Source: Planctomycetota bacterium
Lineage (GTDB): Bacteria; Planctomycetota; Planctomycetia; Pirellulales; Thermoguttaceae
Reading direction: 5' to 3'
Assembly (NCBI GenBank): GCA_015661985.1
Contig: DQVB01000083.1
Span: 1-7,808, forward strand
Length of the DNA: 7,808 nt
Shown piece by piece: positions 1 to 5,938 of the stretch (position 1 is its first letter; each line of letters begins with the position of its first letter). A program made the position numbers and the translations under genes. Below the pieces are notes generated by a model, which ran no database searches, was not told where the DNA came from, and worked only from the letters and a program-made list of their open reading frames with translations.

Positions 1-729
1 AGCGCGGCAGACGAGTCTGCGGCGGGGGCAAGAAAGCTGAGAGTGGTCGTCTTCGGCGCCCATCCGGATGACCCGGAATCGGGCGCCGGCGGGCTGATTG
101 CTTTTTTGACGCAGGCTGGGCACGAGGTGATTTGCGCCTACGGGACGGCGTTCCGGGGGAATCGCAGGTTTTTCGGTCGCCCGGAGGCCGACGTGCGGCG
201 AGCCGAGGCGGCGGCCGCGTGCAAGGTGCTGGGTGCGGCGCCCAAGTTCTTCGACTACGCCCACGAGCGGCTGTTCGCCGATCAAGACACGGTCAAGGAG
301 ATCGCTGACTGGCTCGATCAGGTGAAACCGGACATCGTCGTCACCCACTGGCCGCTGGATACACACCCGAACCACCACGTGGTCAGCTCGCTGGTTTGGC
401 AATCCTACCAGCGGAAGGGCGGTTGGAACCTGTACTTCTTCGAGGTGATGACCGACCAGCAAAGCATCGCTTTCAGGCCGCAGCTGTATCTGGACATCGA
501 GCCGGTCCGGTCGATCAAGCGACGGGCTCTGGCGTGCCACAAGAGCCAGCAGCCCGAGGCGATCTGGCGCGTCCACGAGAAGATGCACCGGCGCCGCGGC
601 GCCGAATGCGGCGTGAAGTTTGCCGAAGCCTACATGCTCGTGGAGGCCAAATCGGGCTGTCCTTTGCTGCCTGTGAAGTTCTTTCGCAGGGCCAGCGCGG
701 CCCAATCGTCGGCGCCGGCGGGGAAATGA
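1..729 (+). CDS. PIG-L/LmbE-family zinc deacetylase, 5'-truncated by the window edge
   Basis: The reading frame is open from the first base, so the gene starts upstream of the window; the GTG at 43 lies inside the conserved first beta strand and is unlikely to be the true start. Counting from the first codon, the hallmark AHPDD motif is at residues 20-24 (His21 and Asp24 expected as zinc ligands). The second motif, DTHPNHH (residues 120-126), corresponds to the family HPDH motif and supplies the third histidine. The fold is the Rossmann-like LmbE N-acetylglucosaminyl deacetylase family, which hydrolyses N-acetyl groups on sugars or glycoconjugates; the substrate cannot be read from the sequence. 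The visible N-terminal residues are Ala/Gly-rich, like a linker after an export signal, but the signal itself is not in view. The gene is followed on the same strand by two amidohydrolase-fold genes, suggesting a shared catabolic operon. The C-terminus after about residue 225 is low-complexity. Confidence 0.85.
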   Translation, partial: SAADESAAGARKLRVVVFGAHPDDPESGAGGLIAFLTQAGHEVICAYGTAFRGNRRFFGRPEADVRRAEAAAACKVLGAAPKFFDYAHERLFADQDTVKEIADWLDQVKPDIVVTHWPLDTHPNHHVVSSLVWQSYQRKGGWNLYFFEVMTDQQSIAFRPQLYLDIEPVRSIKRRALACHKSQQPEAIWRVHEKMHRRRGAECGVKFAEAYMLVEAKSGCPLLPVKFFRRASAAQSSAPAGK

Positions 730-794
730 AATGGCCACCTTGCATCGACAGCGACCGTTGTTTATCGACAAGCCTTGTGAACAGGAGGGGCTGC

Positions 795-802
795 AAGAGG
801 AG
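795..802 (+). promoter_or_regulatory. Shine-Dalgarno sequence choosing the ATG at 812
   Basis: AAGAGGAG at 795-802 sits 9 nt before the ATG at 812. The frame is also open from an ATG at 731, but that start overlaps the end of the deacetylase region and would put 27 polar residues in front of a twin-arginine signal. The Shine-Dalgarno spacing and the Tat signal both favour 812. Confidence 0.7.
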
Positions 803-811
803 TCAGGTGCG

Positions 812-1738
812 ATGGACACCACCGGATTCGTTACGCGACGAAGTTTTCTGGGAACCTCCGCGGCCGTTGGTTTAGCGTTGGCGGGCCGGCGGTACGTGAG
901 CTCGTCGGCCGGTCGGCTGGAGGCGGCTGAGGCAGAAGCGGCGGCGGACAGCTCAGGGGCCGGGGGAAAGGCCGGCCCTGTGATTGACTGTCACGCTCAT
1001 CTGACCCACCACAGCAGGAAGGATTACCAGGAGCGGGACCGCAAGCTGATCGAGGCGGCGGACAAGCTGGGGATCGACCAGCTCTGCTGCTCGATCCTCA
1101 CTCCGCGCCGTCCGGCCACGGCCGATGGCTTTCGCCAGTGCAACCTATGGGTGGCCGAGGCGATGAAGCGGTTCAAAGGCCGCGTACTCGGCTACTGTTA
1201 CGTGAATCCGGGATACACGCGCGAGGCGTTGGAGGAGATCCGCCGGTGCGTGGAAGAGCGCGGGTTCATCGGCATCAAGCTCTACAACGAATACAGGTGC
1301 ACCGAGCCGGTCGTGTTTCCCGTCGTAGAGCTGGCCATCGAGCTGCGCGTGCCGATCCTGCACCACGCCGGACACGGGCATTACCCGTTCCCGAATCAGC
1401 CACGGATTTCCGACGGCGGAGACCTGGCCGAGCTGGGCCGGCGATACCCCGAGGCCCGGCTGATCTGTGCCCACATCGGCGGCGGTGGCGATTGGGAGTG
1501 GACCATCAAAGCCCTGCGCCACGGGGACAATGTGTTTCTGGACACCAGCGGCAGCGTGGTCGACGAAGGCATGATCGAGCTGGCCGCCCGGGTGCTCGGC
1601 GTCGCTCGACTGGTGTTCGGCTGCGACATGTCGATGACTGCCGGGGTGGGCAAAATCCGCGGCGCACGGCTTACGCCGGAAGCGAAGCAGAAGATCCTGG
1701 GCGGCAATATGAGGCGACTTCTCGAGATGCGAGGCTGA
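812..1738 (+). CDS. Tat-exported metal-dependent amidohydrolase (TIM barrel)
   Basis: A 308-residue protein from the ATG at 812. Residues 8-25 form a twin-arginine signal (RRSFLG followed by an Ala/Leu/Gly-rich core), then an Ala/Glu-rich linker to about residue 54. The mature part begins with the amidohydrolase signature DCHAHL, His61 and His63 being expected metal ligands. Further conserved positions are His184-His185 (ILHHAG), His221 (CAHIGG) and Asp272 (FGCDMS), in the order usual for amidohydrolase family 2 TIM-barrel hydrolases or decarboxylases. The signal implies export after folding in the cytoplasm, probably with the metal bound. Substrate is unknown. It ends 3 nt before the next gene, so the two are almost certainly co-transcribed and translationally linked. 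A truncated copy of its first 320 nt or so occurs at 4063-4376. Confidence 0.85.
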   Translation: MDTTGFVTRRSFLGTSAAVGLALAGRRYVSSSAGRLEAAEAEAAADSSGAGGKAGPVIDCHAHLTHHSRKDYQERDRKLIEAADKLGIDQLCCSILTPRRPATADGFRQCNLWVAEAMKRFKGRVLGYCYVNPGYTREALEEIRRCVEERGFIGIKLYNEYRCTEPVVFPVVELAIELRVPILHHAGHGHYPFPNQPRISDGGDLAELGRRYPEARLICAHIGGGGDWEWTIKALRHGDNVFLDTSGSVVDEGMIELAARVLGVARLVFGCDMSMTAGVGKIRGARLTPEAKQKILGGNMRRLLEMRG

Positions 1739-1741
1739 ACG

Positions 1742-2524
1742 ATGATCATCGACACGAACGCGTACCTGGGCTTTTTCGCCTTCCGTCAGCTCCGCCACAA
1801 CACGGCCGAGGGGCTCTTGCGGCTGATGGACGAAAAAGGCATCGACCGGGCCATGGTCTCCAGCGCCAGCGCCATTACGTATCGGGACGCCCAAGCGGGC
1901 AACGAGGAAGTGGCGGCCGCCGTGGACTCGCATCGCGACCGGCTGATTCCCTTCGCCGTGATCAACCCGGCTTACGCGGGATGGAAGGACGACTTGAAGA
2001 TCTGCCACGAGCAGTTCGGGATGAAAGGGCTGCGGCTCTATCCGAAATGGCACAACTACGCCCTCTCCGACCGTCCCTGTCTGGATCTGATCCATGAAGC
2101 CACCGGCCGGGGCATGGTGGTGTCCGTGCCGATCCGCGTGGAGGATTACCGGCAACGAAGCTGGCTGGTCGATGTGCCCGACGTTCCGCTGGACGAGATC
2201 GTCGCGCTGGTGCGAGCCTGCCCCAAGGCTCGCTTCATCCTGCTGAACGGCATCGGCTATACTCGCACGCTTCTGGGCCAAAAAAACGGTGGCCTGCCGG
2301 CGAACTACTGGATCGAGATTTCGCGCCTCACGGCTCTGTTGGCCAACGAGGTGGGCGAGCTGGTCTCACGGCTGGGAGCCGACCGCGTGGTCTTCGGCAG
2401 CGGCATGCCCTTCAAGTACCCAGACCCGTCGCTGCTGAAGCTGGAAGTACTCGACGCCCCTCCCGAAGTGAAGCAAAAGATCCGCAGCGCCAACGCGGCC
2501 CGATTGCTCCAGCCCCAGAGGTGA
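1742..2524 (+). CDS. Amidohydrolase-fold protein lacking the metal ligands
   Basis: A 260-residue protein with no signal peptide, starting at the ATG 3 nt after the previous stop. Overall layout follows the amidohydrolase family 2 barrel: an IID beginning, a central KGLRLYP strand, a FILLNGIGY strand and a VVFGSGMPF strand, then a C-terminal helix (PEVKQKIRSANAARLL) resembling that of its neighbour. The catalytic positions are changed. The usual DxHxH is D4-T-N6-A-Y8, the histidine expected near residue 169 is Asn, and the aspartate expected in the FGSD motif is Gly221. It is therefore unlikely to bind metal in the standard way and may be a structural or regulatory partner, or use a different chemistry. 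The pairing of an active, exported member with a divergent, apparently cytoplasmic one is notable. Confidence 0.8.
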   Translation: MIIDTNAYLGFFAFRQLRHNTAEGLLRLMDEKGIDRAMVSSASAITYRDAQAGNEEVAAAVDSHRDRLIPFAVINPAYAGWKDDLKICHEQFGMKGLRLYPKWHNYALSDRPCLDLIHEATGRGMVVSVPIRVEDYRQRSWLVDVPDVPLDEIVALVRACPKARFILLNGIGYTRTLLGQKNGGLPANYWIEISRLTALLANEVGELVSRLGADRVVFGSGMPFKYPDPSLLKLEVLDAPPEVKQKIRSANAARLLQPQR

Positions 2525-2956
2525 AAGAGCCGGGCCGTAGGCCACCGAGTTTCTCCCTAACGCAACAGAGCCGCAACCAAACGGGACAGGCCGCCAATCC
2601 GTCCTGCAATCATCTGCGCGCCATGCGCGCATCCTATGAAGCAAGACTCTGACGAGGTCTACCGGATCCCGTACGCTCTGGGCCCGGTCACCGGCCACCG
2701 GCGCTACGCGGGGAAGGTGGAATGGTCATTCCCCAAGGCCTCACAATCCACGATCTTTACGAGGCCCTTCGCGACATCGGCAATTCTTTGTGTGCTCGAA
2801 GGCCGAACCGAGCTGCTGAGTGCACTGGACGTTGCGAAGTTGGCCTGCCGGCGCGCCGCCCCGCCCAGACGCGTCTCGCCAAGCCAACCGTCTCGCCGAC
2901 GATCGCAGCATCCCGCCGCCATGCATCGGAGGATCGGAGGACGGCGCCGAGAGCGC
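2525..2956. other. Intergenic stretch with little intact coding content
   Basis: No convincing gene is seen. The stretch contains a 6-bp GC hairpin (2615-2620 with 2626-2631, loop CCATG) about 90 nt after the amidohydrolase stop, without a T-run, so it is not a clear terminator. It also contains the short six-hairpin-like remnant at 2657-2720 (separate entry). From 2721 to 2956 several overlapping open frames exist on both strands, but none has a recognisable motif, a ribosome binding site or consistent codon bias. Confidence 0.5.
2657..2720 (+). pseudogene. Remnant of a six-hairpin-glycosidase-like gene
   Basis: Read in frame, this short stretch encodes VYRIPYALGPVTGHRRYAGK, which matches LYQILYGLAAVTGRRRYADE in the large ORF at 4336-5619. 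Aligning 2657-2720 with 4726-4789 by hand gives 48 of 64 identical bases with no gaps. The match fades on both sides, so only a fragment of a once longer paralogue or duplicated segment remains. It lies just after the amidohydrolase pair, as the six-hairpin ORF lies just after the amidohydrolase-like remnant at 4063-4376. Confidence 0.55.
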
Positions 2957-3847
2957 CCGTTTGCCATTGGCTGGCCACTTGCAGCGATTCCGTGGCCTTC
3001 ACGTTACCGAATTCCGCCCCGGGTCTCGAAGACCCTAAGGGCCATGCGGCCGCGGTGCATGATCTCGGGCATGGGTGACAGGTAGCCACTGACGTACTTG
3101 ACGCCGTCGATGTGCCCTTCGATCCGCTCGCCCATGAACCGGGCCGTCAGGCCCATGCGCTTGCCCGTGGGGATGCGGGAGGTCGTGTAATCGAGGGTTC
3201 TGGTCTTTCTTGTCCAGAAGCCGGCTTCGCGGGGCGCCTCGGGGCCCGGCCATTTGGCGCGGATCTGGAAATAGTTCTATCACAGGCTGTGCCGCACTCT
3301 GGTCCACATGGGCACCAGGCTGATCGCGTTCGAAGAGGCGCCGAACTCGACGGCCATCAGCGAATGCTCGCCCGCCGTCTCCGGCAGGCTGGGAACCCGC
3401 ACGCGGCCGTAGATGCCGAACCCCCTGTAGTCCTCCTGCGCGATTCGTTCGGGGAACTCCGGTTCGTCCGGCGCCTTGTCCTTGAGTTTCCAGGCGTCGC
3501 GTTCGACCTGGTAGTTCTCCCAGCTCGGGTTGCCTGCGACCGTTGTGAGGTGATGCCAGAGCCGACCGGAGCGCAATCGCAGCCGGCCGTTGTAAACCCC
3601 GATCTCGATGCGTGCCCCGTCAATGACTCCTTCGTAGTTGCCGGTCTGCGGGTTGCGTGTGATCTGGCCCCGCGTCCCTTGCTGCCCTTCGGGACACTTG
3701 TGCGTCCAGCGCGGCCCTGGGCTTGGACGGTGGTCTCGTGGCCGAGCATCCGGCCGCTGAGTGTCAGCCCGCGCCGCGCGTTGGCGTGCATCCCGGCAAC
3801 CAGCGCACGCCGGCCGTCAGGGTGAACGGCCACAGCAGCCAATACAT
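2957..3847 (-). pseudogene. Decayed secreted protein, possibly concanavalin-like jelly-roll
   Basis: A coherent protein can be pieced together on the minus strand only across several lesions. It begins near the ATG at 3847 with a hydrophobic, signal-like stretch (MYWLLWPFTLTAG). It continues in a second frame (GLTLSGRMLGHETTVQAQGRAG), then shifts near 3705-3715 into a third frame that is good from about 3700 to 3283 (for example GVIDGARIEIGVYNGRLRL and FGIYGRVRVPSLPETAGEHS). At 3277-3282 that frame meets two consecutive stops (TGA TAG), yet sensible protein resumes at once in the same frame (FQIRAKWPGPEAPREAGFW, then GERIEGHIDGVKYVSGYL) down to a TAA at 3004-3006. A further shift near 3010 gives an EFGNVKATES ending. 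The GHIDG and RVFETRG-EFGNVKV-like pattern recalls LamG or 3-keto-disaccharide-hydrolase jelly-rolls, but the family is not certain. Confidence 0.6.
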
Positions 3848-4062
3848 GGAAAATACCGCCGGTGACAGCAGGACCTACCGCAGGACAGCCCGTGCCCACC
3901 TGACGCGACGGGGCCGCACCCGGAGGTCGGTTTTTCCCGGATCGGCTGCGAGTTCCTGGCGGCCGCGGTGCGGACGGGTCGGAGGTGTTCGCCTACGCGG
4001 CGATGACATTACAAACCGTCGGCGGTATAGTGCCGGAAGGAGCTGGAAAGGAGTTGTATGCG
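3848..4062. other. Intergenic leader of the amidohydrolase remnant
   Basis: No gene is visible. GGAAAGGAG at 4045-4053 lies 9 nt before the ATG of the amidohydrolase remnant and is a usable Shine-Dalgarno sequence, corresponding to the GA-rich leader of the intact gene. No clear promoter was identified. Confidence 0.4.
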
Positions 4063-4376
4063 ATGGCCACTGACAGATTCGTTACGCGAAGAAGTTTCCG
4101 CGGAACCCTCGCGGCTTTCGGCGTCGCCCTTGCGGGCCGACAGTATGTCGGCTCGCCGGCCGGTGGGCTTGGCGCAGCCGCGGCAGGGGTGGACGTGCCG
4201 GAAGCCGGCGTTAAGACCGGCCCTGTGGTCGACTGTCACGCCCGCTTGGCCCGCCGGAGCAGGAAGGATCGCCGGGAGCGGGGCCGCTAGCTGATCGAGG
4301 CGGCGGGCAAGCAGGGGATCGGCCAGCTCTGCTGTTTGATCCTCACGCCGCGCCGACCGGCCGCGGCTGAGGGCTT
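4063..4376 (+). pseudogene. Truncated duplicate of the Tat amidohydrolase N-terminus
   Basis: From the ATG at 4063 the frame reads MATDRFVTRRSFRGTLAAFG, closely matching the intact protein at 812 (MDTTGFVTRRSFLGTSAAVG). It continues through the Tat signal, the linker and the GPVVDCHARL region, where the second metal histidine has become Arg. A TAG at 4288-4290 interrupts it, after which LIEAAGKQGIGQLCC and LTPRRPAAAEGF still match the intact copy (812 to about 1133). Similarity stops abruptly after the GGCTTT at about 4376, where unrelated sequence begins in the same reading frame. The copy has a stop, a lost metal ligand and no barrel, so it is a pseudogene. Its Shine-Dalgarno sequence (4045-4053) is intact, so a short Tat-signal peptide could still be translated. 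Confidence 0.85.
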
Positions 4377-5619
4377 TTCGTCTTCGTGTCACGTTGGCTC
4401 GCGCCGGCAAAGGCTGCTCGTCGCTGCTCTACACGTTCTGCTCACGCTGCTGGCCACCGTTGCCGGCGCGGCCGCGGCGCAGGGCGAGCCCGAATCGGAC
4501 TATTTGAAGATCGTCCGAGACTATGCCGACGCGATGATCACCCATGGGCGCGACATCTACGGCCGAGAGCACTCGCCTCTGTTCGCCGAGGCACTGGACC
4601 GGCGCACGATGCGGATGCTTGAGGGTGAGGGGCTGGCAAAAGTCGCGGCTATCCCCCATGCCGAATGGAGCATCCGCCCGCACGACCGGATGATCACCGG
4701 CGGCAACCCCCAGCACTGCCAGAACCTCTACCAGATCCTGTACGGCCTGGCCGCGGTCACTGGCCGGCGGCGGTACGCCGACGAGGCGGACCGATCGCTG
4801 AGGTTTTTCTTCCAGCACTGCCAGAGTCCCGCCACGGGGCTGTTCTGTTGGGGCGAGCACGCCGGCTGGGATTTCCGCACGGAAAAGCGGATCGACAAGC
4901 CGGCGGGGAACATCCACGAGTTCTACCGCCCGTGGGTGCTGTGGGACCGCAGTTGGCAACTGGCACCGGAACCCTGCCGCCGCTTTGCCGTGGGGCTGTG
5001 GGAGCATCAAATCGGCAATCACCCGACCGGCGACTACTCGCGCCACGCCGCGATCGACTCGCACGGCCCAGGCACCGAAGCCCCGTATGCCCGGCACGGT
5101 AGGTTCTACATCGAGACGTGGGCGGCCGCCTACGAGAAGACGCAGGACGAGGTGTTCCTGGGGGCGATCGAGTCGGTCCTCAACGGCCTGGAGCGGGCTC
5201 GCCTCCACGAGGGCGGCATGCTCGTCGGCGGCTCCAAGCGCCGGGGCCGGCGCAGACCCTACGATGTGTCGCTGGCCGTCTCGCTGGGCAACGCCGCGGT
5301 GAAAGTACCGCCCGAGCTGAGGGCCAAGATGCAAGACGTCGCCGCAACAAACGACACGGTGTTCGCCGAGCTGCACGCCGAGGCAGCCGGGGCTTCCCCC
5401 GCACCGGACAACCTGTGGTCCAATGCGTACGGGGCGGGTGGAGGAGCCGGTTGGATTCCTGTCGGTACCTCTGATCGTTCGACTGCCGGTTCAGACTACA
5501 TCAACCTGAAGTTGATGTCCGAGCCAATACCTCGTCGAACGGTCGCAACACGTAGCCCAACTGCCTGCCGGGACTACATCGCAGGCTGCGAGTCTGTGCC
5601 CATGGCACTGTCTCGGTGA
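4336..5619 (+). CDS. Secreted six-hairpin-glycosidase-like protein with abnormal ends
   Basis: The open frame runs from a TTG at 4336 to a TGA at 5617-5619 (427 residues). Residues 1-16 are remnant amidohydrolase sequence. The native protein appears to begin with a signal peptide (RRQRLLVAALHVLLTLLATVAGAAAAQ, roughly residues 23-49, AxA-type site near 45-48), but no ATG, GTG or good ribosome site precedes it in frame. A GTG at 4386 starts MSRWLAPAK in another frame, so the original start may have been frameshifted. The body, about 55-370, is helical with aromatic- and His-rich motifs (YQILYGLAAVTGRRRYADEA, HEFYRPWVLWDRSW, ARHGRFYIETWAAAYEKTQD), typical of (alpha/alpha)-barrel six-hairpin glycosidases or related lyases; the exact family and substrate are not established. 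From about 5470 the codons coincide with the RNA array, so the last 50 or so residues are probably not original protein. It may be a recent pseudogene. Confidence 0.55.
   Translation: MILTPRRPAAAEGFSSSCHVGSRRQRLLVAALHVLLTLLATVAGAAAAQGEPESDYLKIVRDYADAMITHGRDIYGREHSPLFAEALDRRTMRMLEGEGLAKVAAIPHAEWSIRPHDRMITGGNPQHCQNLYQILYGLAAVTGRRRYADEADRSLRFFFQHCQSPATGLFCWGEHAGWDFRTEKRIDKPAGNIHEFYRPWVLWDRSWQLAPEPCRRFAVGLWEHQIGNHPTGDYSRHAAIDSHGPGTEAPYARHGRFYIETWAAAYEKTQDEVFLGAIESVLNGLERARLHEGGMLVGGSKRRGRRRPYDVSLAVSLGNAAVKVPPELRAKMQDVAATNDTVFAELHAEAAGASPAPDNLWSNAYGAGGGAGWIPVGTSDRSTAGSDYINLKLMSEPIPRRTVATRSPTACRDYIAGCESVPMALSR
5472..5545 (+). ncRNA. Y-RNA-like unit 1, short, no tRNA module
   Basis: The outer stem pairs 5472-5483 with 5534-5545, 12 bp including two G-T pairs. 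It is followed by the shared motif TGCCGGTTCAGACTACAT (5484-5501), and the 3' side carries unpaired TC at 5532-5533 just before the stem. The centre can form a strong 8-bp hairpin (5498-5505 with 5511-5518, loop CTGAA), though this takes bases from the end of the motif. The inner helix seen in other units is not obvious here, so this is the least certain unit. It overlaps the end of the six-hairpin ORF. Confidence 0.5.
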
Positions 5620-5633
5620 ACCTTCGTTGGGCT
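5554..5633 (+). ncRNA. Y-RNA-like unit 2, short hairpin form
   Basis: The outer stem pairs AGCCCAAC (5554-5561) with GTTGGGCT (5626-5633), 8 perfect pairs. The shared motif follows at 5562-5579, opposite unpaired TC at 5624-5625. Inside, AGG 5583-5585 pairs with CCT 5621-5623; CTG is left over on the 5' strand; CGAG 5589-5592 pairs with CTCG 5612-5615. After a 3x3 internal loop, GTGCC 5596-5600 pairs with GGCAC 5604-5608 around CAT. There is no tRNA-like part, as is known for some bacterial Y RNAs that accompany a tRNA-like one. The stop codon of the upstream ORF falls inside this unit. Confidence 0.65.
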
Positions 5634-5649
5634 CTTTGAACAGAAAACA

Positions 5650-5769
5650 GCGGCGACTGCTCACTTGGAGTAGATCGGCTTCGCGTGAGTGGGTCTGGGC
5701 CTGCTGCCATTGGCGCAGGGGCCGATTCGATTCCCCGTATGGAAATGTCTCTGGCCACCCCTTCGCCGC
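5650..5769 (+). ncRNA. Y-RNA-like unit 3 with degenerate T-loop-like sequence
   Basis: The outer stem pairs GCGGCGA (5650-5656) with TCGCCGC (5763-5769). The motif copy at 5658-5675 is the most divergent (TAGAT instead of TACAT). The inner helix is clear: GGGT 5691-5694 with ACCC 5757-5760, bulged CTG 5695-5697, then GGCC 5698-5701 with GGCC 5753-5756. The apical part contains TTCGATT at 5726-5732, like a T-loop, but its flanks do not form the normal 5-bp T-stem; instead GGGG 5718-5721 can pair with CCCC 5733-5736 and CCAT 5707-5710 with ATGG 5739-5742. No D-arm or acceptor stem is seen. It may be a decayed tRNA module or simply a different hairpin. Confidence 0.6.
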
Positions 5770-5781
5770 CAGTGGAAAACA

Positions 5782-5928
5782 AAGATCGACTGCCGATTCG
5801 GAGTACATGCCTCAGGAGCCGGGGGTTGTGGGTTCGAGTCCCACCGGCGCGACTCACACAGAGCGCAGCGCCGTAGCTCAAGAGGTAGAGCACCGTAGAC
5901 GTCTCTGGGTCACCGCTTCGTCGATCTT
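5782..5928 (+). ncRNA. Y-RNA-like unit 4 with permuted class I tRNA module
   Basis: The outer stem is 9 bp (5782-5790 with 5920-5928). After the shared motif (5791-5808) comes the 3' half of a class I tRNA: GCCGG 5818-5822 in the 39-43 position, the 5-nt variable region GGGTT, and a perfect T-arm (GTGGG 5828-5832, loop TTCGAGT, CCCAC 5840-5844). Acceptor 3' strand CGGCGC 5845-5850 pairs with GCGCCG 5868-5873 across a 17-nt loop where a normal tRNA would have its free ends. Then come T8-A9 (5874-5875), a 4-bp D-stem GCTC/GAGC (5876-5879 with 5888-5891) and a D-loop AAGAGGTA. The order is thus that of a circularly permuted tRNA, opened in the anticodon region. The inner Y-type helix is weak here. 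Confidence 0.78.
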
Positions 5929-5938
5929 ACGAATACAT

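Noticed and set aside
731..811. ATG at 731 as the start of the Tat amidohydrolase
   Set aside because: It would bury the twin-arginine signal behind 27 residues; a good ribosome site serves the ATG at 812, and the duplicate at 4063 starts at the same place.
2757..3089. 110-residue minus-strand open frame
   Set aside because: Only its middle part makes sense, as the frameshifted end of the 2957-3847 pseudogene; there is no independent start signal or motif.
5451..5479. Sigma-70-like promoter (TTGGAT at 5451) for the RNA array
   Set aside because: No acceptable -10 element lies 16-18 nt downstream, and the host's promoter consensus is unknown.
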